Of a stretch of 64,000 bases of DNA, positions 32,701-40,800 are shown in pieces; within the stretch, counting starts at the first letter, position 1, and each line of letters begins with the position of its first letter. Below the pieces are notes generated by a model. The model saw only the letters and a list, made by a program, of their open reading frames with translations, made no database searches and was not told where the DNA came from. A program made the translations under genes and the position numbers. This stretch comes from a virus. The stretch covers positions 1-64,000 of IMG/VR virus record IMGVR_UViG_3300035670_000186; one strand, 5' to 3'.

Positions 32701-35700
32701 ATCTAGGATCATGCTCATGTCGATTAGGGCGCTCTCGTTATTGCCCGAGAAAGGAGTATGACTAGATGTCAACCCCTCCGCTCCCATTTTTTCTCCGCCC
32801 ATGGCCAAGGCCATCGCTCGTTTTTGCATGTCGTCCATGAAATAGACTGTTGAAGTCGCGGCGACGAATTTTTCTATAAAAGATTGCTTGCTGTCGGGGT
32901 AGGTCGGATCCGCCGAAACCATTCTGTCCACGATTGCGCCCATGGCGTTTTTCTGTGCTTCGTAAAGACTCGGCTCTACCCACGGCTGAATCGAGAACTC
33001 GAATACCGGAGTACCGGTTTCGCGAATTATCGTGTCGACGAGGGACTGAATGTCCGCTCGCATCAACATCAATTGTTTGATTCTGTCGAATTTCGTCCCG
33101 ATTTGGACTCCGACCCTTGTACCGTCTTGCTGGACGATCGTATTCAGCGGATTTCGTATGTAGCGCTCGAAAGCTTCGTTGAAGGCGTCTCCGGCGGAAT
33201 TTGCGTTACCTTTTCCGTCGTTGACGGTCCAAGACTCGGGTCCTTCCAGGAATTGATTAAGTATGGATCCGAGAAAATTGGCGGCCGCTTCTTCCTCGCT
33301 GGAGGTGGATCCGTGCATTGTTCCGAGCTCGTCGTCAAAGAGATTCTCCGACCACGCCGCTAATTCGCCGCCTTTGTACACCGTGATGCCGAAAGAGTTT
33401 CGCAATATACGGCGTATTTTGTTTTGGTTGACGAATTTTGCATTTCCTGCCCCCGCTGGCGAGTATTCCGTCTGTCTCGGGAGCATCAATTGACGAATCA
33501 GTTTTTTGTCTAGATTCCCCATTCGCATCGCCATCGTCAAAGCGGCCATAACTTTCCTCGTCCAATCACGACGAGGGTCAAAATTGATGGTGTTATTTTT
33601 CGCTTGCTTTATCGCCTTGGGGGATTGGTTCATGGTTCCGTTTATCACTTGGGCGATTTGCGGAGCTATTTTTGCCAAAGAATCGACGTCCAATAGTTCG
33701 GCGACCTCCCTCAGGGTTTTGTCGCCGATCGGCGCTCCCATTTCTTCTACTTTGTCCCATAGCCCCCTGGACAGTTCGTCAACGTTTTCCCATCTTGCTT
33801 TGAATTGTGGCGCTTGACCGCGTTGGGTTATTCCTGCTGGGATTGTTTTTGAATATGCCGCCTGTGGTCTTCCGGGATTTATGCTTATTGATGCAACCGG
33901 GCCATCCTCGGGCACCGAACGCGCCGAGATTCTCCTCGCTAATCGTCCCATCGTGCGAGAAGGCGGGGAGCCGACGATTTGGAAAAAACGTTCGTTGCCG
34001 TCGTCTATTTCGTCAACCAGCATTTCCAATGCGTCCTTGAACATCGCGGACACTTTTTTGCGCTTGTTTTCCGACGGAATGTCCTGCAGTAGATTTTGCA
34101 TTTCTTCGGCGACTCGTTCAAAGAGCAGGCCGACGTTCTGCTGGTCCATGTCGAATTGATCGGCTACGGTCATGAACGTGTCGGCTATCCTCATCGCCGG
34201 GCCCATCGGATCGTCGGCGACCACTGACCTCAAGTCGAGGTCGTCCACGTTTTGGAAAAGTCTGTTTCCGGATGCGACTATCGCCGCCCTCATTCTCCTC
34301 ATCGGCTCCTCTGCGTCTCCGATGAGTGGCGTCATGTCTACGCCTTGAACGACCCTCCTCACGTCGTCGGGAACCGGTCTGTTGACGGTCATCGCCCCCG
34401 TGGGTTCGTCTATTTCGGGAAAGATGTTGCGTTTGCGTTCCGTAAAAACTTTGGGCATCGTGTACGCCGGCAAGGAAAAATCCCCCCATTCGTACAATTC
34501 GTCCAGCATCGTCAGAACGCCGTCAGCCTCATAGTCGGATGGTGCTTTGGTCGAAGCCGCCGACAAAACAACGGCTATCGTTTTGAAAAGACCCATTTTG
34601 TCGTTTGGATCGAATATCGTCTCCAAATTGCTCGGATCAAATCTGTGCAGGTCGAGCTCTCCCCTTTCCCTGTCGATCCACCCGTCTGCGTATTCCCCGA
34701 TCTTTAGGGAACCAAATTCGACTTTTTCCTTGAATATGTCAATCAGCTCTGCGGCTTCGTCCAAAAGCTCCGGATACTCGACTTCGACGAAAAGACCCAA
34801 ATCGGCGATATTCGCGGCCGGTGCTCCGTATCTCTTTTTGTAAGCGGCGATTCTGTCGCGTATTCTGCTGGCCACGGGAGACCAGTCACCGCTCTTTCTC
34901 CTGGATCGCGGATAGTTTCTTCCAAAACGAGAAACCTGCGAAGACATGGCGGCCACCGGTTCGGCACCGGAAATTGCGTCGTCAACGGCATCGGCTATGG
35001 CCCGTCTTGTCGCCGACCAGGAAGTATCGTTGTCAATGGCTTGCGCCAAAGACTCGCGGGTTACGGCAAAAAGTTTGTTTCCGGTTTCTGCGAGATCAAC
35101 GGCTCCGTCGTAAGCCTCCGCAAGAAATTCTTTGTTCTTGGATATCAGCGCCGAAACGTTCGCTCGTGTCTCGGCGACGGTGCCTCCGACCAGTTCGTCC
35201 ACTGCGTCGGAGAGCGCGGGCGTGTCTACTCCGTTCATGATCGCACTTAGGTGGTAGTCCTTCATGCGCAACATGTGCGAGGCGGTTTCGAAAGGATCGT
35301 TGTCAATGTTGGCGAGCCAAGATCCGTTGGGTCTCACCGTTTTGCGAGACGCTCGTGCAGCCAGAACCATGGGCCTCGCCTCAACGCCCAAAAAGTTTTC
35401 TATCTCTTCGGGCGCCATTTCTAAAATGGCTTTGGCCAAATTGGGCAATCTACCCTCGGAAACCAGAGAAGCAAGTTCTCGTGCAAAATTTGAATTACCG
35501 GAAGCTACGAAACTTCGCAAAAATTCCTGATTCCTCAAGGATTCGTACAGCATCGTTGCGTTGAGCGCGCCATCCCCGTTGGTTCCGCCGGAGGCGATAA
35601 GGGCCGAGGATCTTTTGTCTTTTTGCGTCAATGGGGCGAGTTTGCCGCCGTAGCTCGAGGACTTTAATATTCCGTCCGGAACGCCAGCCAGATCCAGCCT

Positions 35701-36471
35701 GTTGGTCATCATCATCATCGAATCAGGGGACGACCGCCTGCTGGTTCGTTTCTTTTTTTTCTTCAAACCGGTTGCTTTGCGAGCTTTTTCAGCCAGCTTG
35801 GTCAAATCAGAAAGCGTGCGTTGTTTTTCTACTTCCGCCTCGACTCTTTGTGTTTCTGCGCTTACCTCGGGGATTTTGTCCGTCGCTTCCGACGACCTTC
35901 TAACCACCCGAGATCTTCTCGTCGGGCTGGGTATTGCGGGAACCCCCGGTTCCCCAGACTCCGTTACTGATTCTGCGATCGTATTCCTGTCCCTCATTTT
36001 CGGGACCTTCGGCGCATCGAACGGAGTAGGATCCGGAACTCCTCTTCCCAGATTGATGAACGGAATTCCCTCGAGTACGATTCTGTCCAAGTCTGCGTCT
36101 ATCGCCGTCGCAGGATTCATGTCTCTTTGCATTCCGCCAATGGTCGGACCGAGTACTTTTTTGTTCAGTCCGAGTTCGGCTTCCAGCATTCTGCGACGCT
36201 GGCGTCTCCCGAGTGGGCTGGCGCCAGTAACTCTCCTGTAATCGGATTCGTTACTGCACGGCAACCACACCGTCCCCCCAGTGGTGGAATTGTATTGGCG
36301 TATGCCTATACATCCGAGTTGCCTAGCTCTAGCCCTAGCCGATTCTTTATCGGAATAGGCGTCAAAACTGTCGGGGCGAACCCGCCTAGGGCCGAAAGAG
36401 AAACCCTTGGATTCCATATCCGATTTGTCGGATATTGGGCAACAATCGCCGTTATCGTACTGTTCGGTCAT
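20707..36471 (-). CDS. Giant 5254-residue modular polyprotein
   Basis: One uninterrupted 15.8-kb frame, among the longest phage proteins. Order: a small GCxG...WLPC domain (about 45-80); KKVLGPTIGG plus DADLDRIVLEGIP (about 105-150); long helical regions of unknown function; coiled coil (DNA about 28600-28990); two helix-turn-helix units (about 3200-3310); large unassigned region; Clp N-type double repeat (about 4320-4460, NSSHLLLGAW ... DMGDLIVAIV); NUDIX hydrolase with the box GGLRDGNEELMTTATRETME (about 4752-4775); zeta-toxin-like P-loop GGATATGKSS (about 5032). Ten [T/V]A[S/A]M-type boundary motifs split it, at 21649, 22576, 23041, 23548, 26503, 28504, 30355, 32431, near 33889 and at 34945. 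It may be packaged in the virion and cut or delivered to the host; no cut has been shown. Confidence 0.85.
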   Translation of the reverse strand: MTEQYDNGDCCPISDKSDMESKGFSFGPRRVRPDSFDAYSDKESARARARQLGCIGIRQYNSTTGGTVWLPCSNESDYRRVTGASPLGRRQRRRMLEAELGLNKKVLGPTIGGMQRDMNPATAIDADLDRIVLEGIPFINLGRGVPDPTPFDAPKVPKMRDRNTIAESVTESGEPGVPAIPSPTRRSRVVRRSSEATDKIPEVSAETQRVEAEVEKQRTLSDLTKLAEKARKATGLKKKKKRTSRRSSPDSMMMMTNRLDLAGVPDGILKSSSYGGKLAPLTQKDKRSSALIASGGTNGDGALNATMLYESLRNQEFLRSFVASGNSNFARELASLVSEGRLPNLAKAILEMAPEEIENFLGVEARPMVLAARASRKTVRPNGSWLANIDNDPFETASHMLRMKDYHLSAIMNGVDTPALSDAVDELVGGTVAETRANVSALISKNKEFLAEAYDGAVDLAETGNKLFAVTRESLAQAIDNDTSWSATRRAIADAVDDAISGAEPVAAMSSQVSRFGRNYPRSRRKSGDWSPVASRIRDRIAAYKKRYGAPAANIADLGLFVEVEYPELLDEAAELIDIFKEKVEFGSLKIGEYADGWIDRERGELDLHRFDPSNLETIFDPNDKMGLFKTIAVVLSAASTKAPSDYEADGVLTMLDELYEWGDFSLPAYTMPKVFTERKRNIFPEIDEPTGAMTVNRPVPDDVRRVVQGVDMTPLIGDAEEPMRRMRAAIVASGNRLFQNVDDLDLRSVVADDPMGPAMRIADTFMTVADQFDMDQQNVGLLFERVAEEMQNLLQDIPSENKRKKVSAMFKDALEMLVDEIDDGNERFFQIVGSPPSRTMGRLARRISARSVPEDGPVASISINPGRPQAAYSKTIPAGITQRGQAPQFKARWENVDELSRGLWDKVEEMGAPIGDKTLREVAELLDVDSLAKIAPQIAQVINGTMNQSPKAIKQAKNNTINFDPRRDWTRKVMAALTMAMRMGNLDKKLIRQLMLPRQTEYSPAGAGNAKFVNQNKIRRILRNSFGITVYKGGELAAWSENLFDDELGTMHGSTSSEEEAAANFLGSILNQFLEGPESWTVNDGKGNANSAGDAFNEAFERYIRNPLNTIVQQDGTRVGVQIGTKFDRIKQLMLMRADIQSLVDTIIRETGTPVFEFSIQPWVEPSLYEAQKNAMGAIVDRMVSADPTYPDSKQSFIEKFVAATSTVYFMDDMQKRAMALAMGGEKMGAEGLTSSHTPFSGNNESALIDMSMILDTVFEDVEQGGSAKAAAKIAKEYRSLDGFIADIRSFSLKNDGRSRDEQIADSVLNGEYVTNDAIKAILEDKFPQFQDRYVAALSDGPVVSMAGPEEKPWSVQLAEIKERVLKQRELLELGRVSSIDEARDDLMKLASARRNILIELSKPNGILSVLSRGVTYERDPLSLGRIARSPEALQALLNKLEDSTINQIYASLVDRINDAFDASAPSLDDDISPPPLSETGIPVEELPIIPRLRKLKRELLNAAKVIAYENGWKPDDPNPTEYEILEGAGFSSYQEMLPDGWPPRITQSDLDMFPSAASKAKAAMEILSLDRRQLLELLSAPETAEATREALAEELAPGLERVKRTISARPADIEWVPTAGHMDQLSYVDAISPLDPESLASAVDALTDDQLSRLDGMSIQSEAGKAAYEAEAKKVNFAGIVRNLFGYAEIHALDAKERKALSDRVAILESEENFSDSLKRLARAAIDGDSELASQLVEEILASPETTTEDTMRMLWTFGSDSSGNSIMSMMPKSLDEAAVMALRKFKAATLAKEQADGGRKLMRETIDALPSDGKGYQPIRISEETETEKTVLSLNELIASYDGTAETAKRIIESLSDFQLENLRRNYIVPSIIQRMDRRSYEERQQFSAQSQLDARLDNLARRLSKAEINGETMENLASMIEEALDAAFGDRSSDMFMLNPEEKVIYGDIVDYFVSGGREILPSDQYRAATRALADLTAESPSGPDMGVLERVAGQARTQTALNDFQPYQGDQTETDDPDDGDLWGSFGIDITASMAAPAPPTPPSDEESKLDALSETDASTIFGNEIEGWIRSGSYTETGAWPITSDAKEAIKARLVIDALFNARRGRMPTLVASRLRSSGQYAKATEAFDDIVAATKRSLARAGYDFPADFDPTNPGALAQSDEAKLFLSTMQELVAIHMSLGKIPPLHRMSNPNNDPDFDPVEEQDIRFGDFQSLSNGKLVYYPEARDEEIARQTDDQALESEEEQFVGDPSTHPIVQQIDRTIRQVKDGFGDFGDWLEQANRYSRILGGEHYEKNSRKFGPGIIDQVMGDPSSLNLDRVIRAISDMFPYEVSDRQLGVAAASLPPDPDDQPGFPSLNSYPNSDVMNRVQVSDERRAKQKKIASSTAKASQVARQRWWTSLTTAPFLDPYEIADIEKTSDGDNFHPDAIIAGLRKHARDNNISSSALQGHLDSANDAAARRFNESAVRRTVAMLVDINKNNRNGIAGELFDLDQQLRQLENQSKELSRFYQDRIRARIQTLTSAVAVMSSGFNAERKRLMSELKAGRMTPQQVVDGIRAAYVAIQPAMLSAMNQTADLSRMAQASNRARQVVYSQMEEVRNRVEEIKNAVNMTTSEMDDRMNQIRGISNGLNMLRNDPTGLESDDITASMGIGSMRYPMIGSEREQPAPKRTLLSSVEQRLAEQTLSLNKMRRENNIEQFVSVPDMRTAMSVLRNETNEDILPTLDVSTPRALEQSVDSASIVAAADMASEALARTKLGGRFLKFSDIALDSLPSLTRRIAYDAVNDGLTQAMDTNLASEADVEAALTMLRSASNNVRNVVLFTSPDMASRILGVSKEDVEDAIATETLLTRARTALRSAHSFASRIADAYSPESVRRMTLNRFPFLSEFGDGAMDLVTPDAENLSIANSAITEAIGFHRQMPMSAENIATAFGLSDDVAKLVYATGSRRKRIAKLSSSLPSDWNFMTYRDRQRWLMSEAATVSLGQMGVANELTKLQKQIEDFGSLDGPYPALARAISGSGLTTGLFGRELVGSDGMSPLFSSNGLRPSDVSSSGAYAFADLADAVPAIYEMSDSALARFLNTDQELVSNLRAAGGALSKNASRRVAEAFGKTAEQIWPDESIPTNIDAGHFYWLASTWDRSGEAVRMLSEGMDEQSVAESLGDDGYFVARQVNQLLNDGTVNRFYDAIGEDFIDQETAANYVSNNSPRSRKEAVALLAQSGYGEPQIVSATGINSNTVRNSLHELRKAGVVPDAVGSPQWISQNSDSIINDYQSGMSKRAMMRKYGIGSQSLESILSGADEYVQNAYSDEPTASMANKRIKDESRMQDGPSENWLEKSNPPQMPDGSPVPPDIDPPAYVGNPFDGTNEESSLSVSGGPKNAKKMAMWRDAVSDWTSLILEGGYFSRRDVTDAERLIGMIFGDIGTDGYEPKEIVIAGDPSDEERLSLTGKDFKIFEIATRSENPASPLFMLTALPSSVKKEFNSTGVFRGVLPTLRMMLLGANDRYFRNPEDGLAIADAAREGVSTADMIQAGFLDEPELPRDMDDDLRLKLWQLRQVMRNPNLATAPPLFEQGDEKVLARLIPIMAAVDERNQLRATYGSGSSTVIGSPSQDIEFTVTGFPVAPNISELSDIMPGEAMFSQLLLSGAMQGDVSARQILDELTPRQLILANWAYGMYTMMSPIIDTFGEMMPTNVMQSAPLNLPDEPGSRRMPGERYPLPVREMDDQVFAFAFDSIFKGLKEIILNPDDFVNSALPMEDFGSAADGMNQFNKSVRLGVSAMVSAKIMSDMLATALYRRAVQATALEEYSSPFYTGQDNNLGWLTYARPRVDSFGFWSMYGPNIVYAGPGSERPYKPGWNDSLGKFVGQIPEVSELTDDENDMIEKINEVVSETPGRYWWETTGAYGQLSDETILNMSPEEFAQYVSDLSEIEFEGDDEITPTQILDKVRENIKDLSWPTPDVQKWDEWLGLVVNGIPQGTVTVPEVLNQLKNIFPYLNVNDPNDVYPVVGKSFEEAIQELALTIEGLPFTVIGEAALSRPQVAVAMTNIDRKIGVTDAVGQLASAILSQYRSNQSVGYRKISSFMRVLDTIVNGPNASADKTLAEAMALGGLLKELEDAGQINEMTSMKLRQSIMSAIAGAIFGDVAVAEGAMEGMGPEEFGSMMESILNRQLGEDLELEQVMKTQEFYDAYQRLLEQQRNEMQDEFAGYINSGMFGSIKTIGEAIAEVSPFVAATERTKRRRQLLGRYKREVLDPIKDQLLSDQQRLKMLPTFEQWLDTTGNGELTSSNDGPDGPVASMSSLTRMAMSRFTNDAVSAVVNGYDEAKEGRNKQLNSSHLLLGAWRIASGNRTGAVNQALRKLDIPIESLQNAMMTALNASDGKESEKVTGFSKAASKAMRNAILAASRRGMEFVDMGDLIVAIVDPNLHDGDDDGVGDLLSQAGISPFQIMSAVGSARVTGDMGPTASMSSGRSRMNAIDKQAERARINAIAQKAWFNSDRSESVRTAYATDGELVDEVSRLMNIYADSVDRKTISQYDWRGGESPLSWTAVRPTNSVLIYGELGQEPFDLVGAINNAVRRADALVVDPRERRRMENILNDMRLYFGNDEHVTTLEESEPTASMGNGFESMMEPIRDLYARSPKLSQKDYYSSIYGDPKASRQELEKAADFSSLRSPFNISKNLGTGTDEDVSWSTNDWSYRKDDQFIEGADSVILRMMDGDISTAQVAMISRKSGPYTDAMALVGGLRDGNEELMTTATRETMEEVGVDLDSALQVEYMGAIEAPDWDPRFVNGVRVGGGMFVVPWNTNLNAASDARAANWIPLSDIAAGKHELAFGHAEWLRRAVAMMQVDPNSDPMGEIRLSIASRLSMLARAARVRNQDLIARINTIRQAAGKKTFLSSTDMPHPMMPWGTRTARSKWTFGGSDPTASMGNNQNPVDDSLARSLDLMDVQSTMTASQLSSGAPTDRHYGVGWNKSGELFGEWTDRDRVENLWRPYVERSMQKAVEGSKGQPESQPTVYILGGATATGKSSARNNGLNGIPNYDTAMVADPDDAKIVMPESRIWFAERLRDAASFTHQESRAVAAAVARMATENGVDLVYDTSGQFNDGYQDITDWRGRGYKVIGHYFFAPNEVLAKRNEERFNRTGRYVAPTIVRTIQNNLSQILPDLMSGGYFDELYIYDSERDPMKPVMVGRLQQGASGLELAIMDPRLFRYIFTDRVGPDDKPIDIRRTKTIPIGRKPQ

Positions 36472-36555
36472 TCAGCCTTGTTCCGATCGTGCGCAAACCC
36501 GTGTTCGCGCGCTTATAGTACCGATAAGAATACTTGCTAAAGAGGTTTCGTGGCG

Positions 36556-37410
36556 TTAGTCAACTAATTTTCTGGAAGTTGCGATTCTTTGCTTTACCTC
36601 TATGCTCGCATCCATGAGCTTGATCGTGATGGGGGCCGAGGTTATCCCGAGGTTTGGCGTCGCCGTAATTCCCACAGGACCCCTTTCGTCTAGTTTTTCC
36701 CATCTTTTTCCCCTCTTGCGACGCTTTCTTGGGGAGTTGGTCTCCAGATCGGAAAATCGCTCCATCAACAAAGACTTGGTCACTATTATCGGAACGTGAT
36801 TCTTCACTGAATTTTTTCTCGCCCTTGCGGCGGCGTCGGTGTTGGCGACGAACTGTCTGCCCCTCTTGCTGCCAGAAATCTTTTTCCTATTCGTGGCCGC
36901 TCTTTGGGCCGGGGTCAATTTTCTCCAGGCTTTTGCGGGTAGGTATCTTCTCGTTCCGCCGGGCCTGATGGCTGGCTTCCCGTCCGATGTCGTCCATTTT
37001 TCGGAAGTCCATTTTTTCAAAGAGCGTTGTTTTTTTGTTTTTTTACCCCTGTATCGCCCTCCGGCTTTTCTGTATTCGGTCGCTACGAGTTGGGCTTTTC
37101 TTGCGGACCACTGACCCGGCTTCCCCCCGCGGGAGCCCGCCATGATTCGTTTTTTGATGCTCTCTCTAAGCTTCGGCTTCGTGTATTCGGACTTGACATT
37201 CAGGTCGATGGCGTGATGATATTCCTTTTTGTCGTACCGTTTCAGCCAAGCATCGTCTTCCGCCGCAGTGGAAAGTCTAGATAGCGTTTCGGCGTCGGCG
37301 CACGGCATCCAATTCCCGTCCCCCGACCTATGGGCGCCCCTGCACCCCATATACCTGGCTATCGTAAGAGCTTGCTGTCTGTCCACGGATTTCACTACAT
37401 GAACCCCCAT
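36556..37410 (-). CDS. DUF5872-like basic protein with GCxG...WMPC domain
   Basis: A 284-residue Lys/Arg-rich protein. Residues about 10-45 (QALTIARYMGCRGAHRSGDGNWMPC) repeat the small domain found at the start of the giant 5254-residue protein. The middle (KPKLRESIKKRIMAGSRGGKPGQWSARKAQLVATEYRKAGGRY, then SLKKWTSEKW, RYLPAKAWRKLTPAQRAATNRKK) matches what I recall of DUF5872, found in phages and large DNA viruses, function unknown. The high charge fits DNA or RNA binding. It lies just upstream of the giant gene and overlaps the gene before it by 16 nt. Confidence 0.6.
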   Translation of the reverse strand: MGVHVVKSVDRQQALTIARYMGCRGAHRSGDGNWMPCADAETLSRLSTAAEDDAWLKRYDKKEYHHAIDLNVKSEYTKPKLRESIKKRIMAGSRGGKPGQWSARKAQLVATEYRKAGGRYRGKKTKKQRSLKKWTSEKWTTSDGKPAIRPGGTRRYLPAKAWRKLTPAQRAATNRKKISGSKRGRQFVANTDAAARARKNSVKNHVPIIVTKSLLMERFSDLETNSPRKRRKRGKRWEKLDERGPVGITATPNLGITSAPITIKLMDASIEVKQRIATSRKLVD

Positions 37411-37847
37411 GGAACGATTTCTTCTTCGCTGAGAGCCGCCGTCGTTATCGACATTTCTACGATCGCCTTGGCTGTCTTGTCGATGTTTTCCGGGGTGGCG
37501 TTAGCCGACATGGGGATGTTTCTCTTGGTGTATTCGAAGGCGGCCTCTATCGGCGAGTAACCAAGGGACATCCACGACATTGCGATATTCGTTTCTTCCG
37601 CATAATCCGCAAGAACGTCGTCGAATGAGTTGTAGGGTTTTTCGCCGCTCGCAAAGAGGTCGTACTCCTTGGACAAATTCACCAAAAAATCGGAATCTTT
37701 CTGGTTCTCCGGCAGGCTGAACGGAGGGTACTTGGCCATTTCGGCGATCATAGAAAATTCGGTAACGTACTCCTCCAGCTCGATTTCCCTGATTTCGTCT
37801 CGTGCGTCCGTCACTATTATCCCCTTAATCTCGGATCGGGTATCCAT
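37395..37847 (-). CDS. Hypothetical protein
   Basis: A 150-residue acidic, mostly helical protein (SEIKGIIVTDARDEIREIELEEYVTEFSMIAEMAKYPPF ... GYSPIEAAFEYTKRNIP). No family was recognised. It overlaps the end of the 1846-residue gene by 31 nt and the start of the DUF5872-like gene by 16 nt, so translation is coupled in one operon. Such a small protein between two giants could be an assembly partner, without direct support. Confidence 0.6.
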   Translation of the reverse strand: MDTRSEIKGIIVTDARDEIREIELEEYVTEFSMIAEMAKYPPFSLPENQKDSDFLVNLSKEYDLFASGEKPYNSFDDVLADYAEETNIAMSWMSLGYSPIEAAFEYTKRNIPMSANATPENIDKTAKAIVEMSITTAALSEEEIVPWGFM

Positions 37848-40800
37848 TTTTCAGTGTACGGGTTGTAAACCATTCCCGGCCTAGAGGAATCGGTCACGGT
37901 GCTGAATATTCCTTCTACTATTTCGTCTTGTGTGCCAGTCGTCACAGGATTCCTCAACATTATGATTGCCGTTCTGTTGACGATCATCATATGGGCATTC
38001 CGTGAAGTCTCCCAAAGTTTTTTCATTATCAAATCGGGGTTCCTGGTGGTAACGTCAATTTGGCCCCCACTGTCGTAGGCGTCCACGTTGAAAAGTGCGG
38101 CCATCAAGACGTGATCGTTGTTGTATAGCAATACCTTTTGCGCTCTTACCAGTTCAGCTATGCGCTCGTTCCACGGCGCTTTTCCTTCCGCTTTGAGCTT
38201 GGCTATCTCCATTCCTTTCAGTATCTCCATTTGAACGAACCAGCCGAAGACCTGAGCGCGCGTTCTCTTGAACCATTCGCTAGCGGGGAGGGTATCCGAT
38301 GGATCGTCGCTGTTCCACCTCCAAGAATCTTCTTGATTTTGCATCGCAGCCGCCAAGATGGATGCGGCCAGAGTGCGAAGAGCTTCCTCTTGCGATGAGT
38401 CCGCAAGTTCCGGCACGATTCCGATGTTTCCACCGGAAATAGTCATATCGTCGTTGACGTTGTTTCCCGTCAGCATGGCCCACACTTGTTTGGCCGATTC
38501 GCTCATTGCGTCGGCGCCCGTGCCGGAAACATACCTGACGTTTCTGGAAACTCCGTACCATGGCGCATAATATCCGTATCCAGTGTCCGGACGATCCGCT
38601 TTGTAAGAAACGTTCGCAGGATTCAAGTGATCGAATTCGACTCCCTCCAATCCGGTGTCTATCGGCAGATCTCTCGGCGTTCCCGAGTCGTAGCCGACTC
38701 TCGTCATGAAGGCCTCGGCCATTATTTCGACTTGATTTTTGAGCGTCTCCAACTGAAACCTACCCATGATGCGAGCGGTTCTCGGCAACAGGCCTATCGT
38801 TATGTCTCCCGACGGATCTCCGTTGGAGTAGCCGCTATGTCCGCCGGGCGAGTCGAAATTGAGCCCGTAGCCACCCGCGGCCGCTCCTTCTCCGGCGGGA
38901 ACGTAGTAAGGACCAGAGATGAGTTCTTGGGCCATCTGGTGCGTAGTGGACCCCGGTTTCGGACTTCTTATTCCTCTTCTTATCGGGAAAAAGTTCGGAG
39001 AAAATGAACCCTCTATTTGCGAAGAGCCGGCGAGAGATTTGTATTCTTCCTCCGTGACTTGAATCGGTTTACCCAGGCCGCCGGAGAAATGCAACGACGC
39101 TATTTCCAGCGCTTTTCTGCTATTCCCGACTTCTTCGTTGTCGCCTATGCGAGTAGAGTCGACAACGTTTACGGACATCTCCGAAGCGAGGGCTATTCCG
39201 GAAAGCATGGTAATCCCGTCCTCGCTTAGCTCCTCCAACACCAATGGATCGTCTGGCCTAACGTCGTAAGGAATTTCGGGCAAGAATCCTGTTGCTCTGT
39301 GCGTTTCGTAAAGACTCATTATGTCTTCGGCCTTGCGAGGCTCCATCGTTCTTCCGCTCTCGTCCAACGGCACGAACAACTGCGAGTCTTCCAGTCCGCC
39401 CACGTTCTTGATTCCGGATTGGGAGGCCTTGCGTCTTATTCTTCCGACGGCGTTCATGGTTCGCGATTGTTGTTGTCTTTCTCTCCTTATGCTGTCGATC
39501 ACCTTGAACATATTGGGTCGGAAAATATCCACCAATATTTTTTCCATTGCCTCCGCCATCTCGGAGTGCATCACGAATTCTCGTTTTGGTCTCGGGTTTC
39601 TGCTTCTGGCTCCGCTCAACCCTCGCCAGGTGTGCAGGGCACTGGATGCCGAAGACAAAGCGGAAGAATATGCGGCGACCACGTTGTTGAATGCGGTGTA
39701 CCAATCCTCGGGAAGATCGGTCATTAGGGCTTTGTTGACCGATTCGACTATTTGTTCTGCTTGTGTCTTGCTGTTACCGTAGTAGTAGTAACCCTCAAAA
39801 TTGAGCGGGTGCCTCCACAGCACCAACAACTTGCCCGCTCGCGGAGCGGAATTCGCCCTCATTCCCGGGGCAAGCTGCCTCATGTATCTGTACCTATTCG
39901 ATTCGTCCTCTGGCTTGAAAACTTCCATGGAGCTTGATCTTCTATATCCGCTCGACATGTAATTGCGAAGATGCGGAGGAGCGAATTTTTCCCTGCCGGA
40001 ACTTCCGTCGTCTTCTTTGTCGATATAACCATTTGGCCTGCCCAGGGAGACGTATTCGTCGGCGAGCTCGGGTCTGTCCGCATAACGCAAATACGCCTCG
40101 GTTACGTCGGATCCAGCCGGAACGTCCACCACGTCGATCATCTGCATTTGTCGTTTTTCCGAATTCGGAATTTCGTGGTTGCTCGTGGCCAAGAGCAACA
40201 GGGCCGCTTGTCTCCAGTTGTTGGTCGAGGCTCCGGGTTTCACGCCGGGAGCAAGATAGAACTTTTTCCCGAGAAGCGCTTGAACGTCTTGCGAGCTGAG
40301 CCCTAGGACCTCAGTGAGTATTTGTCCAATTGTGAGCGGTCCAGTCTTGCGGTCGGACTGAAGATTCGCCAATCCTGAGTATTTTCCGGAATTGGCCGAG
40401 TCCAAAGTTATTTGGGGATAGGAGACTATTGCACCGGCCTTCTTGGATATTTGAACTTGCGGCAACGGCGCCGTAGGCGGTATTTGTTTGTCGACGGTTA
40501 TTTCGACTTGCGAATAATCCTCCAGATACTCTCCCGTTACCGGGTTTCTATACAGTCGGGTTGCATTTTCGTGAACGTACGGGACCCCGTCCTTGTCCAA
40601 GTGAACGTTGGCAAAATCGTACTGATTGACTCGACCAAGACTGCCAAGGGGAACTTGTCTTACGTTTCCGTCTTCGTCGGTCACGGAGACCATGGTGTTG
40701 GCCGCATCCACCAGAGAAGATCGAGTTGTCTCCGTGGGGGTTTCCGTCAATTCTTCCGCCTGGGGGGTGCTCGGCATCGTTGGTGGCGTAGGCGGAGTCG

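Noticed and set aside
20707-36471. Possibility that the giant frame is an assembly artefact or a set of fused genes
   Set aside because: The frame has no stop for 15.8 kb, stable codon use, gene overlaps at its 3' end and the same module and motif found in its neighbours.
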